Origin: Arthrobacter citreus
GTDB lineage: Bacteria > Actinomycetota > Actinomycetes > Actinomycetales > Micrococcaceae
Length of the DNA stretch: 64,000 bases
Direction: 5' to 3'
NCBI RefSeq assembly: GCF_038405225.1
Contig: NZ_CP151657.1
Coordinates: 1,364,001-1,428,000 of the forward strand
Shown here: piece after piece, positions 25,736 to 35,406 of the stretch
Layout: each line of letters opens with the position of its first letter
Numbering within the stretch: position 1 is the stretch's first letter
Program-made: the position numbers and the translations under genes
Notes under the pieces: generated by a model
Database searches by the model: none
Seen by the model: the letters and a program-made list of their open reading frames with translations, nothing else
Told to the model about the DNA's origin: nothing

Positions 25736-25973
25736 TTCTGTCTCCCTTGTCCGCGGAAGCGGATATCCGCCCCGCATGTTTTTTGTGCACTGCCTGTTTG
25801 GATACTCCGACCGCAGCGGCGATCTCTGCCCAGGACCATCCGAGCTTCCGTGCGTTCTGCACCTGCAAAAACTCCAGCCGGTCCACCAGCCGCCGCAGCG
25901 CGGCCACAGCGCGCAGTCCGACGGCGGGATCGTTGCTCGTGCCCTCGCCAATAAGGTTCTGTTCAGCGTTCAT
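25728..25973 (-). CDS. Small HTH protein paired with the Clp-N protein
   Basis: 81 residues. The second half, ARKLGWSWAEIAAAVGVSKQAVHKKHAGR, is a helix-turn-helix of the sigma-70 region 4/MerR-like type; the first half, VAALRRLVDRLEFLQVQNAR, is a long helix. It probably binds DNA, perhaps its own promoter. It overlaps the Clp-N gene by 8 bp and is divergent from the ATPase gene 93 bp away. Confidence 0.8.
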   Translation of the reverse strand: MNAEQNLIGEGTSNDPAVGLRAVAALRRLVDRLEFLQVQNARKLGWSWAEIAAAVGVSKQAVHKKHAGRISASADKGDRNV

Positions 25974-26066
25974 GCCGTCAGCTTAGGTTGACGCTGATAC
26001 GAGCGTCAACACTTGTTGCCAAATAACTTTTCCGGGCTCCGGTGCGCCGCCTGCCAGAATAGGGAC

Positions 26067-26801
26067 ATGCCACCTTCCCGAGGTTTTGATGATCCGCGGC
26101 TGATCCGTGAAATCCGGCGCCGGCCCGACGCAGAGGTTCCCCCGTCCGGCTGGCCCGCTGCGGTTCCCGCAATAGCCGCGGTCCTGGAATCCGGGCTGGA
26201 ACTTCCGCCGGGCGTGACCTTTTTGGTCGGGGAGAACGGCAGCGGCAAATCCACCCTGGTGGAGGCTGTCGCGGCCGCCTACGGCCTGGGCCCGGAGGGC
26301 GGAACCGTGCATTCAGCACACTCCACGCACCGGACGGAGTCCCCGCTGAGCGGCTGGATCAGCCTCGTCCGGCAGCCGGGCGCACCCAAGTGGGGTTTCT
26401 TCCTCCGGGCGGAAACAATGCACGGGTACTACACCTTCCAGGACCAACTCGGCGGCGGCCGGGACTTCCACGCCATGAGCCATGGAGAATCCTTCCTTGC
26501 CCTGGCGGAAACGTACCTGAACACGCAGGGGTTCTACTGCCTGGACGAGCCCGAAGCCGCACTGTCCTTCGGCTCCACCCTGGCCCTGATCGGGGTGCTG
26601 AGCGACCTCGCCGCCAATGGATCGCAGATCCTGTGCGCCACCCACTCCCCCGTGCTGGCCTCGCTTCCCGGCGCCACCATCTATGAAACGGGTGAGCACG
26701 GCATAGCGCGCCGTGAATGGGAGGACCTAGACCTGGTCCGGAACTGGAGGTCATACCTGGACGAACCCCGGCGCTACCTGCGGCACATCCTCGCGCCATG
26801 A
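26067..26801 (+). CDS. AAA family ATPase (ABC/SMC-type P-loop)
   Basis: 244 residues from the ATG at 26,067. Walker A VGENGSGKST (about residues 59-68), signature-like MSHGESFLALAE (about 140-150), Walker B YCLDEPEAALSF, and a His switch CATHSPVLASL. This is the compact AAA_21/ABC-type ATPase seen in many genomes as a soluble single-domain protein. The partner and role are unknown; it lacks a transporter or nuclease domain. It overlaps the following DMT gene by 4 bp, and is divergent from the HTH/Clp-N pair. Confidence 0.85.
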   Translation: MPPSRGFDDPRLIREIRRRPDAEVPPSGWPAAVPAIAAVLESGLELPPGVTFLVGENGSGKSTLVEAVAAAYGLGPEGGTVHSAHSTHRTESPLSGWISLVRQPGAPKWGFFLRAETMHGYYTFQDQLGGGRDFHAMSHGESFLALAETYLNTQGFYCLDEPEAALSFGSTLALIGVLSDLAANGSQILCATHSPVLASLPGATIYETGEHGIARREWEDLDLVRNWRSYLDEPRRYLRHILAP

Positions 26802-27814
26802 CGCCGGACACTGGCCGCACGCAGCGCCCCTCTGGCCCCACCGAAAATCCCCGCACCGCCGGCGCGGGGCCCCGCGGCAGGGGCGCAGCCGCCGGAGCCC
26901 TGTTCGTGGTGCTGGCCTCCGTGCTCTGGGGCACCACCGGCACTGCAGCCACCCTTGCCCCGGAGGTGGGACCGCTGGCCATCGGCGCTGCCGCCATGGG
27001 GATCGGCGGGCTGCTCCAGGCCCTCACGGCAGTGCCGCAGCTCCGGGCTGCCCGTCTTCCGCTGCTCCGCCACCGATCCTCGGTGGGGCTCGGCGCAGTG
27101 GCCGTAGCCGTCTATCCGCTGGCCTTCTATTCCTCCATGCATCTGGCCGGTGTCACGGTGGGCACCGTGGTCAGCATCGGTTCGGCCCCACTGGCCTCGG
27201 CGGTCATGGAGCGCCTTGCGGACGGCCGGAGGCTTAGCCTGCGCTGGGCGGCGGGGGCCGGCACGGCAATTAGTGGGACGGTCCTGCTGTGCGTGGCGGA
27301 AGCGGCCGCTGCAACCGGCGACGACGGCGCCCGCCAGCCCGGCGCCGTCGTCGCCGGGGTCCTGCTGGGGCTGGCGGCCGGCACCACCTACGCGCTGTAC
27401 TCCTGGACCGCGCACCGGCTGATGAACCGGGGCGTGCCGGCACGGGCCGCGATGGGAGCGACTTTCGGCCTGGGCGGGCTGCTGCTGATGCCGGTGCTCG
27501 CAGTGACAGGAGCCCCGCTGCTGGCATCCTGGCCGAACGCAGCGGTGGGACTGTATATGGCGCTGGTCCCGATGTTTGCCGGCTATGTGCTGTTCGGCTC
27601 CGGTCTGGCGCGGATCCTGCCCAGCACGGCCACCACCCTGTCCCTGCTGGAGCCCGTGGTGGCCGCTGCACTCGCCGTGCTTGTCGTCGGCGAGCGCCTG
27701 CTGCCGGCGGGCTGGACCGGTGCGGCGCTAGTCCTCTGCGGGCTGCTGATCCTGACCATGCCTGCACCGGGCCGGAGAGGCAGGCGCCCGGACACACTTC
27801 CGTCCCTCCTTTGA
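26798..27814 (+). CDS. EamA/DMT-family transporter
   Basis: 338 residues with about ten membrane segments in two EamA halves. The first half begins ALFVVLASVLWGTTGTAATLAPE and the second ends with the usual EPVVAAALAVLVVGERL. Members export amino acids or metabolites. The N-terminal 35 residues are a Pro/Gly/Arg-rich cytoplasmic tail. The start overlaps the ATPase stop (ATGA). The substrate is unknown. Confidence 0.88.
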   Translation: MTPDTGRTQRPSGPTENPRTAGAGPRGRGAAAGALFVVLASVLWGTTGTAATLAPEVGPLAIGAAAMGIGGLLQALTAVPQLRAARLPLLRHRSSVGLGAVAVAVYPLAFYSSMHLAGVTVGTVVSIGSAPLASAVMERLADGRRLSLRWAAGAGTAISGTVLLCVAEAAAATGDDGARQPGAVVAGVLLGLAAGTTYALYSWTAHRLMNRGVPARAAMGATFGLGGLLLMPVLAVTGAPLLASWPNAAVGLYMALVPMFAGYVLFGSGLARILPSTATTLSLLEPVVAAALAVLVVGERLLPAGWTGAALVLCGLLILTMPAPGRRGRRPDTLPSLL

Positions 27815-27839
27815 CTTTGGCCCCGGGTTACCGTGGGAT
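27811..27839 (+). promoter_or_regulatory. Promoter for a leaderless dehydrogenase mRNA
   Basis: TTGACT (27,811-27,816), 17 nt, TGGGAT (27,834-27,839), then six bases to the ATG at 27,846. No ribosome site is present, so transcription probably starts at or next to the A of the start codon. Confidence 0.5.
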
Positions 27840-27845
27840 GGCAAC

Positions 27846-28925
27846 ATGACGAAGAGCTACCGCATTGCCCTGATCCCCGGAGATGGAATCGGCCACGAAG
27901 TCCTGCCGCCGGCCCGGGCCGTGCTTGACGCCGTGGCCCCGCGCCACGGGATCAGCCTGGCGTACGACGAGTTCGACTGGTCCTGCCGCCGATACCTGGA
28001 AAAGGGCGCCATGATGCCCGAGGACGGCCTGGACTCCATCCGCGGACACGATTCCATCCTGCTGGGCGCCGTCGGCTGGCCCGGAGTGCCGGACCACGTC
28101 AGCCTGTGGGGACTGCTGATTCCCATCCGGCGCGAGTTCCGACAGTACGTCAATGTGCGGCCGATCAAAGTCCTGGCGGGCGTTCCCAGCCCCCTGCGTG
28201 CCGAACTGACCGATCCCGGCGTCGATTTTGTGGTGGTCCGCGAGAACAACGAGGGCGAGTATTCGGAGATTGGCGGCCGGCTCAACCGCGGGCTGCCCTC
28301 CGAAATGGCCATCCAGGAATCCGTCTTCACGCGGCAGGGCGTCACCCGGATCCTGGACTATGCCTTTGACCTGGCCGGACAGCGCCGGGGTGTCCTGACC
28401 TCGGCCACGAAGTCCAACGGCATCATTCACACCATGCCGTTCTGGGACGAGCTGGTGCGCGAGCGCTCCGCCGACTACCCCGAAGTGACGTGGACCTCCG
28501 AACACATTGATGCGCTGGCCGCCAAAGTGGTCCTGAACCCCTCACGCTTCGACGTCATCGTCGGGTCCAACCTCTTCGGTGACATCCTCAGCGATCTGGC
28601 CGCCGCGATTGCCGGCAGCATCGGCATTGCCCCCTCCGCCAACCTGAACCCCGAGCGGGAGTACCCCTCCATGTTCGAGCCGGTGCACGGCTCCGCACCG
28701 GACATCTTCGGGCAGGGAGTGGCCAACCCGCTGGGGGCAATCTGGTCCGCATCCATGATGCTGGACCACTTGGGCCACCCCGAGGCCGGCGCCGAGGTGC
28801 TTGAAGCCGTGTTCGGCGTGCTGGCGGACTCCCCCGTCCGGACCCGGGACCTTGGCGGCACCGCCGGAACCGAAGAATTTACCCGGGAGATCCTCGCCCG
28901 GATCGGATCCGGCAGCGCCGCCTGA
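27846..28925 (+). CDS. Tartrate dehydrogenase-like NAD-dependent decarboxylating dehydrogenase
   Basis: 359 residues of the isocitrate/isopropylmalate dehydrogenase family. Seen: IALIPGDGIGHEVL at the start, NVRPIKVLAGVPSPLR for the carboxylate, VVRENNEGEYSEIGG, and the metal/NAD region IVGSNLFGDILSDLAAAIAGSIG with FEPVHGSAPDI. The VRENNEGEYS and YVNVRPIK forms are those of the TtuC/YeaU group, which acts on tartrate, malate and related diacids. The LysR and DASS dicarboxylate transporter on the far side fit tartrate or D-malate use. It lacks a ribosome site and is probably leaderless. Confidence 0.85.
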   Translation: MTKSYRIALIPGDGIGHEVLPPARAVLDAVAPRHGISLAYDEFDWSCRRYLEKGAMMPEDGLDSIRGHDSILLGAVGWPGVPDHVSLWGLLIPIRREFRQYVNVRPIKVLAGVPSPLRAELTDPGVDFVVVRENNEGEYSEIGGRLNRGLPSEMAIQESVFTRQGVTRILDYAFDLAGQRRGVLTSATKSNGIIHTMPFWDELVRERSADYPEVTWTSEHIDALAAKVVLNPSRFDVIVGSNLFGDILSDLAAAIAGSIGIAPSANLNPEREYPSMFEPVHGSAPDIFGQGVANPLGAIWSASMMLDHLGHPEAGAEVLEAVFGVLADSPVRTRDLGGTAGTEEFTREILARIGSGSAA

Positions 28926-28928
28926 GAA

Positions 28929-28940
28929 CCCCCCCCCCCC
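28929..28940. repeat. Twelve-cytosine homopolymer
   Basis: An unbroken run of 12 C lies between the convergent dehydrogenase and LysR genes. It is outside coding sequence. Length may be uncertain or variable between cells or sequencing runs. Confidence 0.9.
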
Positions 28941-28957
28941 GCACGCATAGGAGTTTT

Positions 28958-29944
28958 CTATCCCTGCGCGGCGGCGGGAACCGGGTTCTGCCCGGACGCC
29001 ACGGCGAGGAAGGCCCGGGCCGCCGGAGTCAGCTCTGCGGCCCGGCTCAGCGCCGAAACGTGCAGATGCGTTTCGGGTTCAAGCCGTGCCGTCCGCAGTC
29101 CTGCCTGCCGCGCCAGCGGGATCCAGGCGGAGGGCAGAACAGCATGACCGATACCGGCCAGGACCAGCGGCAGGATTGACGTCCGGTGGGCCACCTCCAC
29201 TGCGATTTCGAGATCGACCCCGCCGGCCAGCGCCTCGTCCACGGCCCACCGCATCAAGGAGCCCCGCTGGGATGCGACGATGCGGTGGCCGGACAGGTCC
29301 TCCCACCGGACCACGGGCCCCCCGCCGTCCGCCGCCCGTTCCTGCCCTCTTCCGGTTTCCGCTCCGTCAGCCGCTCCGCCATCCGCGGCGCTATCCGCGG
29401 CGGCCCCAGGGAACTTCGCGTGGGGGTTGAGGAACAGCATGAGGGGCTGGCGGCCAAGAGACACCACGTCGATGTCCGCGGCACGAAACGGCCGGTCCGA
29501 GCCCAGGAGGCCGATTTCCGAGCTGCCGTCACGGACTGCGGTGACCACCTCGTCCCGGGTGAACGCGGAATGGACGCTGACGGTCACCGTGGGATGGGTG
29601 CGGGCATACGCGGCAATAATGGAGGTCAGCGGTTCAATGGCCGGCGAGGGCATGGCAATGACATCCAACCGTCCCCGCCGCAGCCCCTTCAACTCATCTA
29701 TGGCGGCGCGGGCCGCGTCCAGATCGCGGACGACGACGCGCGCCGGACCCACGAGCTCCCTGCCGGCTTCGCTGAGCACCACGGTGCGCCCGACCCGGTG
29801 AAAAAGCGGAACTCCCAGATCCCGCTCCAGGCTCTTGATGGTTTGGGACAGCGACGGCTGGGCGATCAGCAGCCGCTCCGCCGCCCGGGTAAACCCCTGA
29901 TAGTCCACCACGGCCAGGAAGCACTTCAGGTGCCGGACATCCAT
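28958..29944 (-). CDS. LysR-family regulator with a low-complexity insert
   Basis: 328 residues. HTH in the first 60 residues (HLKCFLAVVDYQGFTRAAER, then AQPSLSQTIKSLE) and a LysR substrate domain. Residues about 180-210 are an Ala/Gly/Asp/Glu-rich stretch inside the effector domain, not expected from the fold. It is divergent from the DASS transporter gene (185 bp between) and convergent with the tartrate dehydrogenase gene, so it probably responds to a dicarboxylic acid and controls one or both. Confidence 0.85.
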   Translation of the reverse strand: MDVRHLKCFLAVVDYQGFTRAAERLLIAQPSLSQTIKSLERDLGVPLFHRVGRTVVLSEAGRELVGPARVVVRDLDAARAAIDELKGLRRGRLDVIAMPSPAIEPLTSIIAAYARTHPTVTVSVHSAFTRDEVVTAVRDGSSEIGLLGSDRPFRAADIDVVSLGRQPLMLFLNPHAKFPGAAADSAADGGAADGAETGRGQERAADGGGPVVRWEDLSGHRIVASQRGSLMRWAVDEALAGGVDLEIAVEVAHRTSILPLVLAGIGHAVLPSAWIPLARQAGLRTARLEPETHLHVSALSRAAELTPAARAFLAVASGQNPVPAAAQG

Positions 29945-30129
29945 GAAAGCTCCTCTGCCTTCGAAATGTGGACAGCCATCAGAGACGCCGGGAAACCTGT
30001 GCAGGGGCGGGGACGTGGCTGCGGGGCGGCCTTATTGGTCCTTCCTATGGGTGAGTAGACAACAGGTTCTGGACGGGGCGCAAGGCACTGCTGCATAGTG
30101 AACGCATTCAACGAGGAAGGACCAGGATT

Positions 30130-31758
30130 GTGTATACGCAGCAGCCGGCTCCAACCGAAGACCCGGGGTCCCCGCAACGCACCGATGTCCGCGCCGCTCT
30201 CCTGGGAGGGACCACCTTCCGCAGCCTGAGCGAGCAGACCCTTTCTCCGCGGGAGGAGCGGTTTGAACGCACCAGGCAAACGATCGGCCTGTTCCTGGCC
30301 CCCGTCGTCGCCGTCGTCTTTGCCCTGCTCCCCCTGAATCTGGACCCCCAGCAGCACATGCTGGCCGCCATCCTGCTCGGCGTGATCATCCTGTGGATCT
30401 GTGAGCCGGTCCCCATTCCCATCGGCGGGCTGATCGGTGTCGCCGCCATCGTGATCCTGGGGGTGGCCCCTGCGAGCGCCGTGCTGGCACCGTTCGGCTC
30501 CACCACCATTTTCACGTTCATTGGCGCCTTCATCCTGGCGCAGGCCATGCTCAAGCACGGCATTGCCCAGCGGCTCGCCTTTGCTGTGCTGTCGATGCCC
30601 GGGGTGGGTAAATCCACCTACCGGGTGGTGATTGCCTTCGGCGTCATCACCTGCCTGCTCTCCGCCTTCGTGTCCAATACCGCCACCGTTGCCATGCTGA
30701 TGCCCACCGCGCTGGGCGTGCTGGTGGTCATCGCCCAGCTGATGCAGGACCGCGGCGTGGTCAAAGCAGACTTTGATCCGCTGCGGATGCGCATCGGCGC
30801 AGCCCTGCTGCTGATGCTGGCGTACGGAGCCAGTGTGGGCGGTTTGCTCACTCCCGTTGGGTCGCCGCCCAACCTGATTGGCCGCGGCCTCATCGAGGAA
30901 GCCACGGGCGTGCGGATTTCCTTCGCCCAGTGGATGGCGATTGCCGCTCCCGTGTGCCTGGCGATGTTTGTGATCCTGGCCCTGATCATGCTGCTGCTGA
31001 ACAAGCCGGAAATCCGGCGCATTGAAGGGGTCGAGGAGTACGTGCGGGAGCAGCGCCGGGCACAGGGCAAAATGTCCCGTGCGGAAATCAACACCCTGGT
31101 CGCGTTCGGGGTGACGGTTACGCTGTGGCTGGCCCCCGCCGTTGCCAGCCTGATTGGCGGAACCGAATCCGAAGCCTACATTTTCCTTGATGACCGTCTG
31201 GATGAGGGGATTGTCGCGGTGCTGGGCGCCTCCCTGCTGTTCATCCTTCCGGTCAACTGGAAGCAGCGGCAGGCCACCCTGACGTGGTCCGACGCCGCGA
31301 AGATCGACTGGGGCACCATCCTGCTTTTCGGAACCGGCATTATCTTCGGCGCACTGCTGGCGGAAACCGGACTTGCGGAAACCATCGGACAGGGAGCTTC
31401 GGAGAACCTGAACATCACCAATATCGTGGCCATTACCGTCTTCTCGGCAATCCTCGCCATCCTGATTTCGGAAACCACCTCCAACACGGCGTCGGCCGCG
31501 GTGATTGTCCCCATCGTGATCCCCCTGTGCCAGGCCATCGGCGTGGACCCGTTTGTTCCGGCACTGGCAGCCACCTTCGCTGCATCCTTCGGATTTATGC
31601 TTCCCGTTTCCACTCCGCAGAATGCCATTGTCTACGGAACCGGCGCGGTGCCCATCACCCGAATGATCCGCACCGGTCTGTTTTTCGATATCCTCGGCGC
31701 CGCCCTGATCATCACCATCGTGCCGGTCATGATCGCCGTGGTGGGCATCGGCGGCTAG
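30130..31758 (+). CDS. DASS (SLC13) family di/tricarboxylate transporter
   Basis: 542 residues with 11-12 membrane segments. The paired SNT-type sodium/carboxylate motifs are visible: VSNTATVAMLMPTALGV (about residue 185) and SETTSNTASAAVIVPIV (about 455), plus LTPVGSPPNLIG and VSTPQNAIVYGTGAV. It imports dicarboxylates such as succinate, malate or tartrate with sodium. The GTG start has AAGGA upstream; the first 50 residues are cytoplasmic. It is divergent from the LysR gene. Confidence 0.9.
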   Translation: MYTQQPAPTEDPGSPQRTDVRAALLGGTTFRSLSEQTLSPREERFERTRQTIGLFLAPVVAVVFALLPLNLDPQQHMLAAILLGVIILWICEPVPIPIGGLIGVAAIVILGVAPASAVLAPFGSTTIFTFIGAFILAQAMLKHGIAQRLAFAVLSMPGVGKSTYRVVIAFGVITCLLSAFVSNTATVAMLMPTALGVLVVIAQLMQDRGVVKADFDPLRMRIGAALLLMLAYGASVGGLLTPVGSPPNLIGRGLIEEATGVRISFAQWMAIAAPVCLAMFVILALIMLLLNKPEIRRIEGVEEYVREQRRAQGKMSRAEINTLVAFGVTVTLWLAPAVASLIGGTESEAYIFLDDRLDEGIVAVLGASLLFILPVNWKQRQATLTWSDAAKIDWGTILLFGTGIIFGALLAETGLAETIGQGASENLNITNIVAITVFSAILAILISETTSNTASAAVIVPIVIPLCQAIGVDPFVPALAATFAASFGFMLPVSTPQNAIVYGTGAVPITRMIRTGLFFDILGAALIITIVPVMIAVVGIGG

Positions 31759-31849
31759 GGAGATCAGTGGCCACAGGGGATCAGCGGCTCAGGGGTTTGG
31801 ACTCATGGGGTAGGGGCTCACGGGGTGGGGCTCCGGAGCTGCTGGCGCC

Positions 31850-31870
31850 CGGGTGTTACTGGTTCGGGTG

Positions 31871-31879
<9 letters not shown>
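31850..31879. repeat. Imperfect tandem 15-bp repeat over a stop codon
   Basis: CGGGTGTTACTGGTT is followed directly by CGGGTGTTATGGGTT. The unit covers the stop codon of the minus-strand kinase gene and produces a second in-frame stop 15 bp downstream. Confidence 0.8.
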
Positions 31880-33437
<1,558 letters not shown>

Positions 33438-33439
33438 GG

Positions 33440-33478
33440 CCAGGATCCCCGGCCCCGCTGCCGGGCCGGGGACCCTGG
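33440..33478. terminator. GC-rich bidirectional hairpin
   Basis: CCAGG-a-TCCCCGGCCC, loop, GGGCCGGGGA-cc-CTGG. The inner stem has 10 perfect base pairs. It lies between the convergent hydrolase and acyltransferase genes. There is no strong T-run, so it may rely on other factors. Confidence 0.65.
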
Positions 33479-33493
33479 CACCAGCCAGAGACA

Positions 33494-34303
33494 TTAGCCG
33501 GTGATTTTGTACTTTTCGCGGTCCTTCTCGTCCAGGATCAGCTGTTCCTCCACGGTCATGGCGCTGCCGCCGCGGCTCACCGGCATCCACCAGGCACCCG
33601 GCTCGGGGGTCTCCTGGTATGTGTCAATGCAGTGATCCATGCCCGCCTGCAGGGTTTTCTGCAGCCGTTCCGTCTCTTCCACGACCGACGCATCCGGCTC
33701 AACGCGGATCATCGGGCTGACGTGGATGCGGACGGGCGTCTTCCAGACGGACTTCAGGCTCAGGCCGTGTCCGCCGCGGGTGAGCATGCGGTGCCCGCCC
33801 CAAACGGAAACCGGGATGATCGGCACGCCGGCTTCCGCCGCCATGCGGACCGCTCCGGTCTTGAGCTTGCGGACGCTGAAGCTGCGGCTCACGCCGGCCT
33901 CGGGGAGCACTGCAAGGTATTCGCCGCGGCGCAGCGCCTCCACTGATTCGGCATAGGCCGCGGCGCCGTCGGACCGGTCCACGATGATGTGCTCGCACAT
34001 CTCGCAGACGGCCTTGACGAAGGGCTTGCGGGCTGCCTTCTTGGTCACCAGGAACCGCATGTGGGCCTTCAGCTTCCGCCACACCAGGTACTCGGCAAAC
34101 ACGAAGTCCAGGTAGCCGAAGTGGGTGATCGCCACGACGGCACCCTTGCCGGGGACCACTTTCCGGTCCAGGCCGGAGATTTCCTCATCAGCCGGAAGAT
34201 TCTCCAGGCCGGTTGGAAGAACGGGAACCCGGAACAGCTTGATCGACAGTGCCCCGGTCAGGACGATGCTGCGGTAGACGTACTTGTTGGGGGAAAACTT
34301 CAA
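33494..34303 (-). CDS. 1-acyl-glycerol-3-phosphate acyltransferase-like protein
   Basis: 269 residues, PlsC family. The HX4D catalytic motif is THFGYLDF (about residues 65-70), the second block PEAGVSRSF stands in place of the usual PEGTRS-like motif, and VPIIPVSVWGG is the third. It would add an acyl chain to lysophosphatidate or a related lipid at the membrane. The TTG at 34,303 is chosen because AGGAG lies 7 nt upstream and the domain starts right after (KFSPNKYVYR); a frame up to 34,471 has no ribosome site. Confidence 0.82.
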   Translation of the reverse strand: MKFSPNKYVYRSIVLTGALSIKLFRVPVLPTGLENLPADEEISGLDRKVVPGKGAVVAITHFGYLDFVFAEYLVWRKLKAHMRFLVTKKAARKPFVKAVCEMCEHIIVDRSDGAAAYAESVEALRRGEYLAVLPEAGVSRSFSVRKLKTGAVRMAAEAGVPIIPVSVWGGHRMLTRGGHGLSLKSVWKTPVRIHVSPMIRVEPDASVVEETERLQKTLQAGMDHCIDTYQETPEPGAWWMPVSRGGSAMTVEEQLILDEKDREKYKITG

Positions 34304-34443
34304 CGTCAGCTCCTGTTTTTGTATCCGGCGGATCTCGATTCTATCCGGTGGCCGGGCCCTGCGCGGAACCCGGTCTGCACTCTGACGGCCCGTTTTCCGG
34401 CCCACTCTGGCCACGGAAGCATGGCACGCGGTTATGGTGGGAT

Positions 34444-35406
34444 ATGGCATGGCGAATCCCGGCCCGGGCACGCATCAGCGACGGTTCATCACCGGCCGCA
34501 CCGGGCGCACCGGCCGTGCCCGACGCCGCGGACGAGGCGGAAGCCCTGGACGCCGCCTTGGGCGAGACAGACTGGTTTCGGCCACCGGACGGTTCCCGCC
34601 CCGGGTGGTTCCTGGCCCCCAGCGGTTCTCTGGCCGTGCGCATCATGGGGGAGGATACTGATCCGCCCGTTGTGCTGGTCCCGGGGGTGATGGGCTCCAA
34701 GGAAGACTTTTCGCTCATGATGCCCGTCCTGGCGGCTGCCGGGTATTACGTCCTCAGCTACGACATGGCGGGGCAGTACGAGTCAGTGGCTGCCGGGCCC
34801 GAGCAGCTGGATCCTCCGCAGAGCCGTTACACGTACGAGCTGTTCGTCAATGACTTGGTGGCCATTTTGGAGTCCCTGGGCGGGGCCGTGCACGTGCTCG
34901 GATACTCCTTTGCCGCAATCGTCGCCCAGATCGCTTTTGTCCGACGCCCCGAGCTGTTCCGGTCGCTGTGCCTGCTCAGCTGTCCCCCGGTTCCCGGCCA
35001 GAGCTTTCGCACAGTCAGCCGGGTGGGCAAGTTCAGTCCCCTGGTCAATGACAAGATGCACGCGGGTCTCATTGTGTGGGGTATCCGACGAAACTTCGTT
35101 CACACCCCTGAGTCCCGCATGCGGTTCATCCGCCACCGCTTCGAGTACACCCGGAAACAGTCTCTGCAGGACATCGTGGCGCTGATGAAGCAGTCCCCTG
35201 ACCTGCGCAGCCTGCTTGCGGCAGCCCCGCTGCCCAAGCTGGTGGCGGTGGGCCGCGCCGATGTGTGGCCGCTGCGCCTGCATCAGGCCTTTGCGGATTC
35301 GATCCGCGCGCGTTTTGCGGTCTACGGGACCGGGCACGCGCCCTGTGAGGACGCGCCGCACCAGCTCAGCCGGGACCTCTTGGCGCTGTATGCGGCGGCG
35401 GAGTGA
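34444..35406 (+). CDS. Alpha/beta hydrolase
   Basis: 320 residues. Residues 77-84 (VLVPGVMG) form the oxyanion region, Ser155 in LGYSFAAIVA is the nucleophile, Asp lies in AVGRADVWPL and His in GTGHAPCEDAP. The first 45 residues are an Ala/Pro/Asp-rich tail. The A of the nucleophile motif GYSFA in place of the usual GxSxG final glycine is a small oddity. The substrate is unknown. Its last 41 bp overlap the end of the convergent glycosyltransferase gene. Confidence 0.82.
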   Translation: MAWRIPARARISDGSSPAAPGAPAVPDAADEAEALDAALGETDWFRPPDGSRPGWFLAPSGSLAVRIMGEDTDPPVVLVPGVMGSKEDFSLMMPVLAAAGYYVLSYDMAGQYESVAAGPEQLDPPQSRYTYELFVNDLVAILESLGGAVHVLGYSFAAIVAQIAFVRRPELFRSLCLLSCPPVPGQSFRTVSRVGKFSPLVNDKMHAGLIVWGIRRNFVHTPESRMRFIRHRFEYTRKQSLQDIVALMKQSPDLRSLLAAAPLPKLVAVGRADVWPLRLHQAFADSIRARFAVYGTGHAPCEDAPHQLSRDLLALYAAAE

